A program made the position numbers and the translations under genes. From assembly GCA_003133665.1 (NCBI GenBank), contig PKYK01000070.1, positions 1-59,921 on the forward strand: a stretch of DNA of 59,921 nt. The letters are read 5' to 3'. The notes under the pieces are model-generated. The model searched no databases. It saw only the letters and a program-made list of their open reading frames with translations, and was not told the DNA's origin. Shown here in pieces: positions 35,407 to 43,390 of this stretch (position 1 is its first letter; each line of letters starts with the position of its first letter). This DNA is from Acidimicrobiaceae bacterium (GTDB lineage Bacteria > Actinomycetota > Acidimicrobiia > Acidimicrobiales > RAAP-2).

Positions 35407-35913
35407 GTGACGACTGCACCGATAGTCATCGAGGAGCGACTTCGCTCGAGCGGACTTGCGGCGGTGCTCGGTGTGGCACTGGCGCTTCTGGCGCTCGGCG
35501 GCTCGAGCAATCCTCGACTTAGCCGCACGCATTCGGCACCGTGGTTGGCCCGGATGGTCGCCGCCGCAGGTGTGCTGCTCTTGGGTTTCTTCTTCACGCT
35601 GTCGCTACGAGTGGTGGCCCGAGTCGTCGAGGGCCCGTCGGGCCGCACGTTCGAAGTCCTGTATGGACCGGGAGGTCTCGTTCGCCAGATCTTTGGACCC
35701 GACCAAATCGTGAGCGCCAAAGCCCGAGATCTTTCGTTCCCCCAAGTCGGTGGCTGGGGCTATCGCGGCAGCCTCACGATGCTCCGGCGAGCGGCTGTCG
35801 TGACTCGACGGGGTGACGCTCTGGAACTTCAGCTGACTCGCAAGCGTCGTTTCATCGTGACGGTGGACGAACCGGATGCCTTCGTCACCGCGCTGGTAGT
35901 TGCTAGCGACTAA
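35407..35913 (+). CDS. Hypothetical membrane protein with C-terminal PH-like domain
   Basis: A 168-residue protein with two membrane helices (about residues 16-31 and 48-67) and a soluble C-terminal part, WGYRGSLTMLRRAAVVTRRGDALELQL, whose pattern resembles bacterial PH-like (DUF3093-like) domains. It probably sits in the cytoplasmic membrane with the C-terminal domain inside. No function can be assigned. An earlier in-frame GTG at 35371 would add 12 residues; the promoter signal favours the later start. Confidence 0.65.
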   Translation: MTTAPIVIEERLRSSGLAAVLGVALALLALGGSSNPRLSRTHSAPWLARMVAAAGVLLLGFFFTLSLRVVARVVEGPSGRTFEVLYGPGGLVRQIFGPDQIVSAKARDLSFPQVGGWGYRGSLTMLRRAAVVTRRGDALELQLTRKRRFIVTVDEPDAFVTALVVASD

Positions 35914-36250
35914 GGGACTGGAAGGTCGAGCCAGCGGGTGGACGACGCGTCCTGTTCAGTCCAATGGCTGATCGGGAGTGACGGTTGCGAACGGTCTCCT
36001 ACCAGAAAGTGCGCGAAGGGTGGCTGCTTGAGACGCTGCAGGCGTCCAACCCTTTGCGGATTCCCGGGCGCGTCAAAGGCGCTCCGCATCGGTAGGTAGC
36101 CGTTGCCCGCAACCGACGGCCGAGGCCGGCGTTGGGAATCGCGAAGTAAACTTCCGGTTTGGTCCGCCCCTTGGCTCCACGGCGCGCTCGACCTCGAGAT
36201 GGCCGCTCGCCATCGATGATTGAACGTTGAAGTTCGAACCGCGTCGTTGT
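35914..36250. other. Non-coding interval
   Basis: 337 bases between two convergent genes. I see no convincing ORF, RNA gene or repeat; short GC-rich inverted repeats exist but none is strong. Confidence 0.5.
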
Positions 36251-36697
36251 CTAGGAGAGGACGATCTCGACGACGGGAATGACCCGGGTGGTCTTGGCCT
36301 GGTACTCGGCGAATCCCGGATACCGTTCGGACTGCACGGCATAGATCCGGGCGCGCTCGTCGCCCACAACCGGAGCAGCGATACCAACGAGAGTCCTTGC
36401 GCCGATTTCGACCATCACGTGGGGGTTCGCGACGAGATTGCGAAACCAGTCGGGATCGGCGTCGGCGCCCGCCTTGGAGGCGAACACGTAGGTCCGACCA
36501 TTCTCGTTCAGGTACATCATCGGATTGACCCGCTCGAGACCCGACTTGGCCCCCGTCGTGTGGAGCAAGAGGACGGGGGCGCCTTCGAAGGAGCCTCCAA
36601 CCTTTCCCTCATTGGCGCGGAACTCCTCGATTATCTTCTGATTCCATGCTTCATAAGTCGCCACCGGGTCGTTGACGGACGTCTCTTCGTTGCTCAT
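36251..36697 (-). CDS. Deazaflavin (F420)-dependent nitroreductase family protein (DDN-like)
   Basis: A 148-residue protein of the DDN/FDOR family. Landmarks are GAPVLLLHTTGAKSGLERVNPMMYL and VFASKAGADADPDWFRNLVANPHVMVEIG, the standard core of F420-binding split-barrel oxidoreductases; DDN of M. tuberculosis activates nitroimidazole drugs. Natural members reduce quinones or other electrophiles with F420H2. GGGAGGA lies 6 bases before ATG 36697, which fixes the start. Confidence 0.88.
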   Translation of the reverse strand: MSNEETSVNDPVATYEAWNQKIIEEFRANEGKVGGSFEGAPVLLLHTTGAKSGLERVNPMMYLNENGRTYVFASKAGADADPDWFRNLVANPHVMVEIGARTLVGIAAPVVGDERARIYAVQSERYPGFAEYQAKTTRVIPVVEIVLS

Positions 36698-36833
36698 CGT
36701 CGGTCCTCCCTTCTCGGTGCCGGAGCACTCGATCTTCAAGACGTTGCCTTTAGACCGGTACGGCGCCGGATCGCCGGCACTGTAGGTCATGGTCATCCTA
36801 CGGCCCGCCGAATCGTTCTCACCCAGCGGATTA

Positions 36834-36859
36834 GTAGTGACGAGAATTCTCACTACAGT
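36834..36859 (+). promoter_or_regulatory. yjdM promoter with overlapping inverted repeat
   Basis: TACAGT (36854-36859) ends 6 bases before ATG 36866. It overlaps the inverted repeat GTAGTGA (36834-36840) / TCACTAC (36850-36856), and GAGAATTCTC in the centre is itself palindromic. This looks like an operator over the -10 element. Confidence 0.5.
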
Positions 36860-36865
36860 CGTTGG

Positions 36866-37213
36866 ATGGATGGACTGCCAGCATGCCCAGAATGTCACTG
36901 TGTGAACACCTACCCAATGGGTACGTTGCTGGTCTGTCCGGAGTGCGCTCACGAATGGGTTCCTGGTGAAGAATCGGAATCCTCGGAAACTGACGCAGTG
37001 ATCCGTGATGCGGTGGGCAACATTCTCGCCGACGGCGATACCGTCACAATCATCAAGGATATGAAGGTCAAGGGCAGCTCCAACACCTTGAAGGTGGGAA
37101 CGCGAGTACGCAACATTCGCCTCGTGCCCGGCCCTGGCGGTCACGACATCGAAGCCAAAGTCGATGGCTTTGGACCGATGTACCTGAAGTCCAGCATCAC
37201 GAAGAAGGCCTGA
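36866..37213 (+). CDS. yjdM: YjdM (PhnA-like) zinc-ribbon protein
   Basis: A 115-residue protein of the YjdM/PhnA family. The N-terminal zinc ribbon has two Cys pairs, CPEC and CPEC, around residue 10 and residue 28; the C-terminal domain is DAVGNILADGDTVTIIKDMKVKGSSNTLKVGT, the family's conserved beta fold. Despite the historical name alkylphosphonate utilisation, no phosphonate activity is established for this family. ATG 36866 follows a TACAGT -10 element by 6 bases. Confidence 0.9.
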   Translation: MDGLPACPECHCVNTYPMGTLLVCPECAHEWVPGEESESSETDAVIRDAVGNILADGDTVTIIKDMKVKGSSNTLKVGTRVRNIRLVPGPGGHDIEAKVDGFGPMYLKSSITKKA

Positions 37214-37280
37214 GCCATCGTTTGACGGGTCGCCCTATGACTGCTTTCGAAAACTTGGGGCTGATCTCATCTCCAACAAC

Positions 37281-37300
37281 CATCGAAGCGAACCTCGATG
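37281..37300 (-). terminator. Possible ssrA terminator hairpin
   Basis: CATCGA (37281-37286) pairs with TCGATG (37295-37300) just beyond the 3' end of ssrA. The stem is short and the U-run poor. Confidence 0.3.
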
Positions 37301-37305
37301 ATCCG

Positions 37306-37651
37306 TGGAGATGCTGGGAATCGAACCCAGGTCCGTCAGCTTCTTAGTGAACATTCTCCGAGCGCAGCTAACAGGAGATTGTAGGGAACAACACTGCTGC
37401 CAGCACCGATGACGTTCCTTAGTTAGCTAAGTTTTCCCTACGAAACCACTAACGAGTCTCGTTGGTAAGCCCTACTTTATGACGCCCGTTATCTAAACCG
37501 CAGGGCTGGGTCTAGGCGGACGTTGCTACCTAAGCAGCAATCGCAAGCTGAGGCTTGGCGTTTATTTTTGTTTCCGGCTCTTTTACGTGGCTCCGGAGAC
37601 CACGGCTCGCTTCTTTCACCTCGACGACCAACGTCGAAACCAATCATCCCC
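37306..37651 (-). ncRNA. ssrA: Transfer-messenger RNA
   Basis: tmRNA that rescues stalled ribosomes with SmpB. The 5' end GGGGATGATTGGTTTCGACG pairs with 3' CATCTCC to form the acceptor stem (one G-U), and the TPsiC arm GGTTCGATTCC lies near the 3' end; the CCA end is not encoded. The tag frame ends LAIAA then TAG, read as ETKINAKPQLAIAA at its longest; the resume codon is uncertain. The usual tag end is LAA or ALAA, so IAA is odd. Length about 346 nt. smpB follows downstream of it at 38040-38561 on the same strand. Confidence 0.93.
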
Positions 37652-37684
37652 TCGTTAGTTCACGGCCTCTTTGGCCGCACTTCC

Positions 37685-37713
37685 ATGATACAGCCTCAAG
37701 GTGGGCTTTCCAA
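37685..37713 (-). promoter_or_regulatory. ssrA promoter
   Basis: On the minus strand TTGGAA (37713-37708) and TATCAT (37690-37685) are separated by 17 bases. The precursor RNA would carry a leader of about 28 nt with a GGCC hairpin. Confidence 0.45.
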
Positions 37714-37767
37714 CGGGGTGTCGGGTGGGGTGTCGTGATCGGCGTCTTCACGCCCTGCCGATGGTAG

Positions 37768-37929
37768 CTAGTGAGAGGACCGAGCAGCCGGCCGGAAATG
37801 TGGTTCCCGTTCGGCTTCGAAATTGAGTGCTCGGCGCCGCGCGCCGCGCACTCGCAACGACGCCATCTCGAAGTCGAAGGGACCCCGCTCTCGGTGAAGT
37901 CGGGCGGAATACAGATGAAAGGTGCGCAC
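37768..37929 (-). CDS. Small ORF between ssrA and smpB
   Basis: A 53-residue ORF too short for most gene finders. It starts GTG at 37929 with GAAAGGA five bases upstream, a strong ribosome site, and ends TAG inside a CTAG. The product is Arg-rich (12 or more Arg) with the start MRTFHLYSARLHRER and no membrane helix. It lies on the smpB strand, downstream of smpB and upstream of ssrA. I do not recognise it. A chance ORF is possible, but the start signal, end and codon third positions are all better than for other short frames in the region. Confidence 0.45.
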   Translation of the reverse strand: MRTFHLYSARLHRERGPFDFEMASLRVRGARRRALNFEAEREPHFRPAARSSH

Positions 37930-38039
37930 GGTGGTCCTTTCGCAACGTGTCGAACGGCCCTTTCAGTATGCGAAATTGCGGGGTGATCACGGTGAAACAT
38001 TCATGAGTTCTTGGTGACGCGAACCTGAATCTTCTTCGA

Positions 38040-38561
38040 CTAACCGAATTTCTCGACATTGCGCACCGTGCGCGCAATCTCACGCTCGGCGTCACGCTTG
38101 GCGAGGGCCTGGCGGTGGTCGTGCTGCTTACGCCCGCGGGCCAGCGCAATCTCAACTTTCGCCCGTCCGTTCTTGAAGTACAGCTTGAGCGGCACGATCG
38201 TGAGCGGCTGGGTGCGCGTCTTGTCGTGCAGTTGGTCGAGTTGATGGCGATGCACGAGGAGCTTGCGCCGCCGGTCGGGGTCGTGGCTGCCAAAGCCCAC
38301 CGCGTAGGTCCACGGGGGGATATGGGTGCCCAATAGCCACAGTTCGCCGTCATCGATGCGGGCGTAGCTATCGGCGATCTGGGCCTTGCCCTCGCGAAGC
38401 GATTTCACCTCAGATCCGGTCAACATGATGCCGCATTCGAGGGTCTCGAGGATCTCGTAGTCGTGCCGGGCGCGACGATTCGTGGCGACCACCCGGTCAC
38501 CGTTCCCGGCGTCGTCCTTCTTCTTGGCGCGCCGCTCCTGCATCTGTTTCGCCCGGGCCAC
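38040..38561 (-). CDS. smpB: SsrA-binding protein SmpB
   Basis: A 173-residue tmRNA partner. The OB-fold core is clear: RRARHDYEILETLECGIMLTGSEVKSLREGKAQIADSYARI, then LLVHRHQLDQL, with the basic C-terminal tail KVEIALARGRKQHDHRQALAKRDAEREIARTVRN that reaches the decoding centre. The N-terminus is about 15 residues longer than in E. coli SmpB and Lys/Arg-rich. Start GTG 38561 reads MARAKQMQERR. It brings tmRNA to stalled ribosomes; ssrA is downstream. Confidence 0.95.
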   Translation of the reverse strand: MARAKQMQERRAKKKDDAGNGDRVVATNRRARHDYEILETLECGIMLTGSEVKSLREGKAQIADSYARIDDGELWLLGTHIPPWTYAVGFGSHDPDRRRKLLVHRHQLDQLHDKTRTQPLTIVPLKLYFKNGRAKVEIALARGRKQHDHRQALAKRDAEREIARTVRNVEKFG

Positions 38562-38608
38562 GCCATCCAGCGTAGTGAAGAGTGTTCGAGAGCACGAGGG
38601 CCGGTCGG

Positions 38609-38614
38609 TAGGGT
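38609..38614 (+). promoter_or_regulatory. Leaderless -10 element of mec
   Basis: TAGGGT ends 6 bases before GTG 38621. Confidence 0.5.
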
Positions 38615-38620
38615 GACGTT

Positions 38621-39019
38621 GTGCTTACTCTTACCGGGCTACAACGAGACGCGATGGTGGCCACCTGCGTCCGCGCCCTGCCGAATGAAGGGTGCGGTCT
38701 CTTGCTCGGGACCCCCGAAGGCGTCGTCACTGACGTGGTGCCCAGCGCGAACGTGGCGGACTCGGCCAAGATCTACGAGATCGACAGCCGCGTGCTGCTG
38801 CGGACCTTTCGTCGCGCGGATGACGAAGGACTGGTGGTGCTCGGGGTCTTTCACTCGCACACCCACTCCGAGGCCTATCCCAGTCCCACCGACGTCGCTC
38901 AGGCTCCCGATTCGGGCTGGCACTACGTGTTGGTGTCGTTGCGCGACGTGCCGGCGGTCGTCCGTAGTTTTGCGATTTTCGACGAGACGGTCACCGAGGA
39001 GACGGTCGCTGTTCAGTAG
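38621..39019 (+). CDS. mec: JAMM/Mov34 metalloprotease, Mec-like
   Basis: A 132-residue JAMM-motif isopeptidase. Glu23 (NEGCGLL) and HSHTHSEAYPSPTD with His78, His80, Ser88 and Asp91 form the zinc site. In M. tuberculosis the homologue Mec+ cleaves cysteine from CysO-cysteine. The gene opens a cluster with doxX, cysO and cysM, which fits that role; the cysO stop-start context and the extra Ala-Arg on CysO (see there) suggest it may also remove the precursor tail. GTG 38621 follows TAGGGT by 6 bases. Confidence 0.9.
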   Translation: MLTLTGLQRDAMVATCVRALPNEGCGLLLGTPEGVVTDVVPSANVADSAKIYEIDSRVLLRTFRRADDEGLVVLGVFHSHTHSEAYPSPTDVAQAPDSGWHYVLVSLRDVPAVVRSFAIFDETVTEETVAVQ

Positions 39020-39072
39020 CATTCTCGGGCGCCTAGAGAGGTCGCCCAGCGAAGAAACAATGAGGAGCAACC

Positions 39073-39612
39073 GTGTTGACCACCAGCTTGACGAACTCGT
39101 CGTATCCGATCGCGTTCAACATCGTACTGCTGGCCGTGAGGCTCTTTCTCGGCACCATGATCTTCGCCCACGGCTACCGGAAGTTCTTCGGCGGGGGGAA
39201 GATTGACGGTACCGCCAGCTGGTTTGAGTCCATTGGCATGAAGCCCGGCAGGCTCAACGCCATGATGGCGGCCTCGACCGAAGTCGGCGTGGGAGTGCTC
39301 TTGACGCTGGGGCTCTTGACGCCGCTGGCTTCGGCCGGACTCATCGCCTTGATGGTGGTGGCGATCGTGACCGTACACCGGAAGAACGGCTTCTTCATCT
39401 TCAACAAGGGCGAGGGCATCGAGTACACGCTGGGCGTCGCGGTCATGTCGTTGGTGCCCGGGACCTTGGGCGCAGGCAAGTTCTCGCTCGACAACGCGTG
39501 GAATCCTCTGCACTGGTCACATACGGCGAGTCTCTGCGTGACGTTGATCGTCGGTCTCGGGGGTGCCCTGGCCCAACTGATCGTCTTCTATCGTCCTTCG
39601 AGGAACGGCTAG
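39073..39612 (+). CDS. DoxX family membrane protein
   Basis: A 179-residue protein with about four membrane helices. LLAVRLFLGTMIFAHGYRKFFGGG is the DoxX start motif; IGMKPGRLNAMMAASTEVGVGVLL and the C-terminal helix follow. DoxX proteins are linked to redox and thiol homeostasis in actinobacteria, where SodA-DoxX-SseA forms a membrane complex. AGGAG stands 5 bases before GTG 39073. It is inserted between mec and cysO, an arrangement not seen in M. tuberculosis, where the genes are adjacent. Confidence 0.85.
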   Translation: MLTTSLTNSSYPIAFNIVLLAVRLFLGTMIFAHGYRKFFGGGKIDGTASWFESIGMKPGRLNAMMAASTEVGVGVLLTLGLLTPLASAGLIALMVVAIVTVHRKNGFFIFNKGEGIEYTLGVAVMSLVPGTLGAGKFSLDNAWNPLHWSHTASLCVTLIVGLGGALAQLIVFYRPSRNG

Positions 39613-39688
39613 TGGTCACACCGGGGTCGGTTTCCGCTAAATTTGACTGAGTTGGTCATCAATTGGCCACCTTGTCGAAAGAGCAGCC

Positions 39689-39970
39689 ATGACGGCAGTA
39701 GTTCGAATCCCCACCGTCCTTCGCCCCGCCATGGGTGGCAATACCGTCATCCCGGTCCGAGGGACCACGATCGGTGAGGTGCTGAGCGAGCTGACGATGT
39801 CGTACCCAGCGGTGAAGGGCCAGTTGCTGAACGACGACGGCACGTTGCACCGGTTCTTGAACGTCTACGTCAACGACGACGACGTTCGCTACCTCGGCGG
39901 CGTCGGGGCGCCCGTTGTCGACGACGACGAGATCACCCTGTTGCCGGCGGTGGCCGGGGGAGCGCGGTAG
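39689..39970 (+). CDS. cysO: Ubiquitin-like sulfur carrier protein CysO
   Basis: A 93-residue ThiS/MoaD-fold sulfur carrier. RFLNVYVNDDDVRYLGG and the tail DDDEITLLPAVAGGAR are close to mycobacterial CysO, which ends in Gly-Gly. Here Ala-Arg follow the Gly pair, so the C-terminus must be trimmed before it can be activated to the thiocarboxylate. The JAMM protease Mec in the same cluster is the obvious candidate; similar processing is known for QbsE by QbsD. Start ATG 39689; the stop TAG overlaps the cysM GTG by one base. Confidence 0.93.
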   Translation: MTAVVRIPTVLRPAMGGNTVIPVRGTTIGEVLSELTMSYPAVKGQLLNDDGTLHRFLNVYVNDDDVRYLGGVGAPVVDDDEITLLPAVAGGAR

Positions 39971-40935
39971 TGGCGCGTCACGCGTCAGTCCTGGAACTTA
40001 TCGGCAACACGCCGGTCGTTGATGTGAGCGCCCTGTCGCCCAAGCCCAACGTCACGATCCTGGCCAAGCTCGAGGGCCGCAACCCGGCTGGATCGGTGAA
40101 GGATCGCGTCGCGCTGTCGCTCATCGAGGCCGCCGAACGCGACGGCGTCTTGGTGCCCGGCAAGCCGGATCAGATTCTGATTGAGCCGTCATCGGGCAAC
40201 ACGGGCATTGCGCTTGCCATGGTCTGTCGCCTGCGCGGCTATCTGCTCAAGGTCGTGCTGCCGTCGAACGTCTCACCCGAACGTCGCCAGTTGCTGCTGG
40301 CGTGGGGCGCCGAGATCATTGACTCACCGGGCAGCGAGGGATCCAACGGAGCGGTTCGCCTCGCTCAGCAACTCGCCGGCGAACACCCCGAGTGGACGTT
40401 TCTCTACCAGTACGCCAACCCGGCCAACCCGTGGGCGCACTACACCATGACCGGACCAGAAATCCTGGCCGATGTTCCAGAGGTCACGCACTTCGTGGCG
40501 GGTCTTGGGACGTCGGGCACCCTGATGGGCGTGGGTCGCTATCTGAAAGAGCACAAGCCCGACGTGCAGATCTGGGCGATCGAACCACCCAGTGGTGAAA
40601 TGGTCGACGGGCTTCGCAGTCTCGAAGACGGCTATATCCCACCGATCTTCATTGATAACGACGGTACCAAGTTGCTCGATCGCAAGGTCGTCGTGCGACC
40701 CAAGGAGTCGATTGAGTGGACCCGCCGGATGACTGAAGTCGGCCTCTTCGTTGGCCTCTCATCTGGCGCGATCATGGCCGGTGCCGTGAAGTGCGCCAAC
40801 ACCATCCCCGACGATCAGGTGGCCACCATCGTGACGATCGTCTGCGATGACGGTTGGAAGTACCTCTCGACGGGGGCCTGGAGCGACGATATCGACGAGG
40901 TCGTCGAACGAGCCAAGAAGATCATCTACTTCTAG
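39970..40935 (+). CDS. cysM: Cysteine synthase CysM (O-phosphoserine sulfhydrylase-like)
   Basis: A 321-residue PLP enzyme. Lys44 in NPAGSVKDRVA is the PLP lysine, and SSGNTGIALAM and GLGTSGTLMG bind the cofactor phosphate. PPSGEMVDGLRSLEDGYIPPIF corresponds to the loop with the Arg that gives mycobacterial CysM its O-phosphoserine preference. It would join O-phosphoserine with CysO thiocarboxylate to give CysO-cysteine. GTG 39970 overlaps the cysO stop, so the two are coupled. Confidence 0.93.
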   Translation: MARHASVLELIGNTPVVDVSALSPKPNVTILAKLEGRNPAGSVKDRVALSLIEAAERDGVLVPGKPDQILIEPSSGNTGIALAMVCRLRGYLLKVVLPSNVSPERRQLLLAWGAEIIDSPGSEGSNGAVRLAQQLAGEHPEWTFLYQYANPANPWAHYTMTGPEILADVPEVTHFVAGLGTSGTLMGVGRYLKEHKPDVQIWAIEPPSGEMVDGLRSLEDGYIPPIFIDNDGTKLLDRKVVVRPKESIEWTRRMTEVGLFVGLSSGAIMAGAVKCANTIPDDQVATIVTIVCDDGWKYLSTGAWSDDIDEVVERAKKIIYF

Positions 40936-41000
40936 GGGGTCGCCCTCGGTAGATCTCTACTACCGTGGTCAAGCACTACGCGTGGTGCCAAAGGAGTCGC

Positions 41001-41747
41001 ATGTCACAACTACGGGCCGACGGCCGCACCCCCGAACAGGCTCGACCGCTCACGTTCGAGCGCGACTACACCGAGATGGCCGCGGGGTCGGTACTGGTGA
41101 GTTTTGGCCGCACCCGAGTGCTCTGCACGGCATCGGTCGAAGAGGACGTGCCGCGATGGCTGCGTGGCACCGGCAAGGGCTGGGTGACCGCCGAGTACTC
41201 CATGCTCCCGGGCTCGACGTCCGAACGCGTGAGTCGCGAGGCCGCGAAGGGCAAGCAGTCCGGTCGCACTCAAGAGATCCAGCGTCTCATCGGTCGCTCA
41301 CTTCGCACGGTCACCCGTCTCGAACTCCTGCCTGACGTGCAGATAACGGTGGACTGCGACGTGCTCCAGGCCGACGGTGGTACGCGCACGGCCTCGATCT
41401 GCGGCGGCTACGTGGCGCTGCACGACGCCATCACCCGAATGGTGATGGCGGGCAGGTTGGCCGAGCACGCGCTGAGTGACCTGGTCGCGGCGGTATCGGT
41501 GGGCATCGTCGGCGGGGTTGCGATGTTGGACCTACCCTACGAGGAGGACTCGCGCGCTGACACCGACATGAATGTCGTGATGACCGGCGTCGGCCGCTTC
41601 GTGGAAGTCCAGGGCACCGCCGAGCAGGAGGCCTTCACTCGCGAAGAGCTCGACCAGTTGCTCGAACTCGCCGCGGGTGGTATCGCCGACATCCACGCCG
41701 CGCAGCGTCTCGTCCTGGCGACGCCACCCGCACCTCGTACGACGTGA
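41001..41747 (+). CDS. rph: Ribonuclease PH
   Basis: A 248-residue phosphorolytic 3'-5' exoribonuclease that trims tRNA 3' ends. Landmarks are [48 protein letters not shown], the phosphate-binding [15 protein letters not shown] and [14 protein letters not shown] [16 protein letters not shown] lies 4 bases before ATG 41001, which fixes the start twelve codons into the longest open frame. The rdgB start overlaps its stop as GTGA, giving the common actinobacterial rph-rdgB pair. Confidence 0.94.
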   Translation: MSQLRADGRTPEQARPLTFERDYTEMAAGSVLVSFGRTRVLCTASVEEDVPRWLRGTGKGWVTAEYSMLPGSTSERVSREAAKGKQSGRTQEIQRLIGRSLRTVTRLELLPDVQITVDCDVLQADGGTRTASICGGYVALHDAITRMVMAGRLAEHALSDLVAAVSVGIVGGVAMLDLPYEEDSRADTDMNVVMTGVGRFVEVQGTAEQEAFTREELDQLLELAAGGIADIHAAQRLVLATPPAPRTT

Positions 41748-42328
41748 CGGTGTTCGTCCTCGCGACGGCCAACCCCCACAAGGCCGACGAGATGCGCGAG
41801 ATCTTCGATTCGCTCGGCATCGAATCGCGGCCCCGCCCCGAAGGGGTTCCCGACGTGGACGAGACGAGTGACACCCTCGAGGGCAACGCCCTCTTGAAGG
41901 CTCGGGCGTTGGCGGCGGCGACGGGCGAGGCCGCCGTGGCCGACGACACCGGACTATTCGTCGACGCCCTCGACGGCCGACCGGGCGTCTTCAGTGCGCG
42001 ATACGCCGGGGACGGCGCGAGTTACCAGGACAACGTTGACAGACTCCTGGCCGAGTTGGCGGACGTGCCCGATTCGCGCCGCGCCGCCCGGTTCCGTACC
42101 GTGATTGCGGTGGCCTTCCCGAGTGGCGAGTCGTTTACGGTGGAGGGGGTGCTCGAGGGATTCATCACCCACGACGCTCGCGGTGAAGGGGGTTTTGGCT
42201 ACGACCCGGTCTTCGCCCCGGTCGACGGGGCCGGACGAACGTTGGCCGAACTGACGCCCGAGGAGAAGAACGCGCTGTCACACCGCGCGCGCGCACTGCG
42301 CGCGCTTGCTGAGAAACTGGCCAGTTAA
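41744..42328 (+). CDS. rdgB: XTP/dITP diphosphatase (HAM1/RdgB)
   Basis: A 194-residue nucleotide-pool-cleaning enzyme. [17 protein letters not shown] at the N-terminus, [25 protein letters not shown] and [10 protein letters not shown] with the later [10 protein letters not shown] are the family motifs. It hydrolyses dITP, dXTP and ITP to monophosphates so they are not built into DNA or RNA. GTG 41744 overlaps the rph stop by four bases. Confidence 0.94.
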   Translation: MTVFVLATANPHKADEMREIFDSLGIESRPRPEGVPDVDETSDTLEGNALLKARALAAATGEAAVADDTGLFVDALDGRPGVFSARYAGDGASYQDNVDRLLAELADVPDSRRAARFRTVIAVAFPSGESFTVEGVLEGFITHDARGEGGFGYDPVFAPVDGAGRTLAELTPEEKNALSHRARALRALAEKLAS

Positions 42329-42354
42329 GAGGCAGTTCACAGAATATTCACCTT

Positions 42355-42360
42355 TAGGGT
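42355..42360 (+). promoter_or_regulatory. Leaderless -10 element of the LON-domain gene
   Basis: TAGGGT ends 6 bases before GTG 42367. Confidence 0.5.
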
Positions 42361-42366
42361 GGGGGT

Positions 42367-43008
42367 GTGATGGTCCGCGAACTTCCCATGTTCCCCCTGG
42401 GGATGGTCGTCTTCCCTCACCAGGTGGTCGGGCTGTGTGTCTTCGAGTTGCGCTACCAGCAGATGCTGCTCGACCTGGACGAGGATCCTCGCTTTGGCAC
42501 CTGTCTCATCGAGCGCGGATCAGAGGTCGGTGGCGGTGACGAGCGGACGTCAGTGGGAACCGTGCTTCGCATTCTCGGGTCCCAGCAACTGGCCGACGGT
42601 CAGACCCTGTTGATGGTGGAGGGGGCTGACTGCTTCGAGGTGACCACGTGGCTCGATGACGCGCCGTATCCGAGGGCCCTCATTAGTGAACGCTGCTGTG
42701 ACGAGGTCGCCATCGAACCGGCGTTACTGAAGTCGACCGAATCCGCCGTGCGCGCGTTGCGCGCGCTGCAGAGTGAAGTAGTGGCCGACCAGTGCCTGAG
42801 GAGCAACTGTGAGATGGACAGCGACCCGTGGGTGCGCAGCTGGCAACTCTGCTCGATGACGCCGATGTCGACGCTGGATCAGTTCAAGGTGCTGAGTCTG
42901 AGCGATCCCAATAGTCGCCTGCGTCTTGTTGCGGAGATCTGTTGTGAGCGCTACGGGGACTATCAGCGAATGCTGGCGATTGATTTCTCGCCCCGCCCGA
43001 TCGACTAG
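42367..43008 (+). CDS. LON substrate-binding domain protein
   Basis: A 213-residue protein made of a Lon N-terminal (LAN) domain only: LPMFPLGMVVFPHQVVGLCVFELRYQQML at the start, then IERGSEVGGGDERTSVGTVLRIL, and a helical C-terminal half. No AAA or protease domain is present. Such proteins are common in bacteria; their role is unknown, possibly in protein quality control. Start GTG 42367 is set by the TAGGGT element; ATG 42370 is the alternative. Stop TAG lies in a CTAG shared with FKBP. Confidence 0.85.
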   Translation: MMVRELPMFPLGMVVFPHQVVGLCVFELRYQQMLLDLDEDPRFGTCLIERGSEVGGGDERTSVGTVLRILGSQQLADGQTLLMVEGADCFEVTTWLDDAPYPRALISERCCDEVAIEPALLKSTESAVRALRALQSEVVADQCLRSNCEMDSDPWVRSWQLCSMTPMSTLDQFKVLSLSDPNSRLRLVAEICCERYGDYQRMLAIDFSPRPID

Positions 43009-43376
43009 CGGAGTTCCAAGAGGTCGACGACGAAGATGAGGGTTTCGCCCGGCGCAATGACGCCCCCGGCACCACGATCGCCGTAGCCGAGGTGCGCCGG
43101 AATGACCAGACGGCGGCGTCCGCCGACCTTCATGCCCACGACACCCTGGTCCCAACCCGCAATGACGTAGCCGCCACCCAGGGGGAAAGAGAACGACTCG
43201 CCGCGATTCCAGGACGCGTCGAACTCTTCACCGTTGGACGCCGCGACGCCCACGTAGTGGACGACCGCGGTGTGGCCCTGCTGGGCCTCGTCACCCGAAC
43301 CCACGACGATCTCTTCAATGATGAGAACGTCGGTTGCGGGTCCGAGGAACGGTTCAACGAGTGGCTTGTCAGACAT
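43005..43376 (-). CDS. FKBP-type peptidyl-prolyl cis-trans isomerase
   Basis: A 123-residue cytoplasmic FKBP. The core GHTAVVHYVGVAASNGEEFDASWNRGESFSFPLGGGYVIAGWDQGVVGMKVGGRRRLVIPAHLGYGDRGAGGVIAPGETLIFVVDLLEL contains the conserved aromatic and glycine residues of the active site. It has no signal peptide or extra domain. It catalyses proline isomerisation during folding. It converges with the LON-domain gene on a shared CTAG and is followed on its upstream side by the helicase gene, 14 bases away. Confidence 0.92.
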   Translation of the reverse strand: MSDKPLVEPFLGPATDVLIIEEIVVGSGDEAQQGHTAVVHYVGVAASNGEEFDASWNRGESFSFPLGGGYVIAGWDQGVVGMKVGGRRRLVIPAHLGYGDRGAGGVIAPGETLIFVVDLLELR

Positions 43377-43390
43377 GGGTTGAGACTCTA

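Noticed and set aside
39689..39720. tRNA-like GTTCGAATCC sequence
   Set aside because: It is inside the cysO coding frame (VVRIPTV) and no cloverleaf can be drawn around it.
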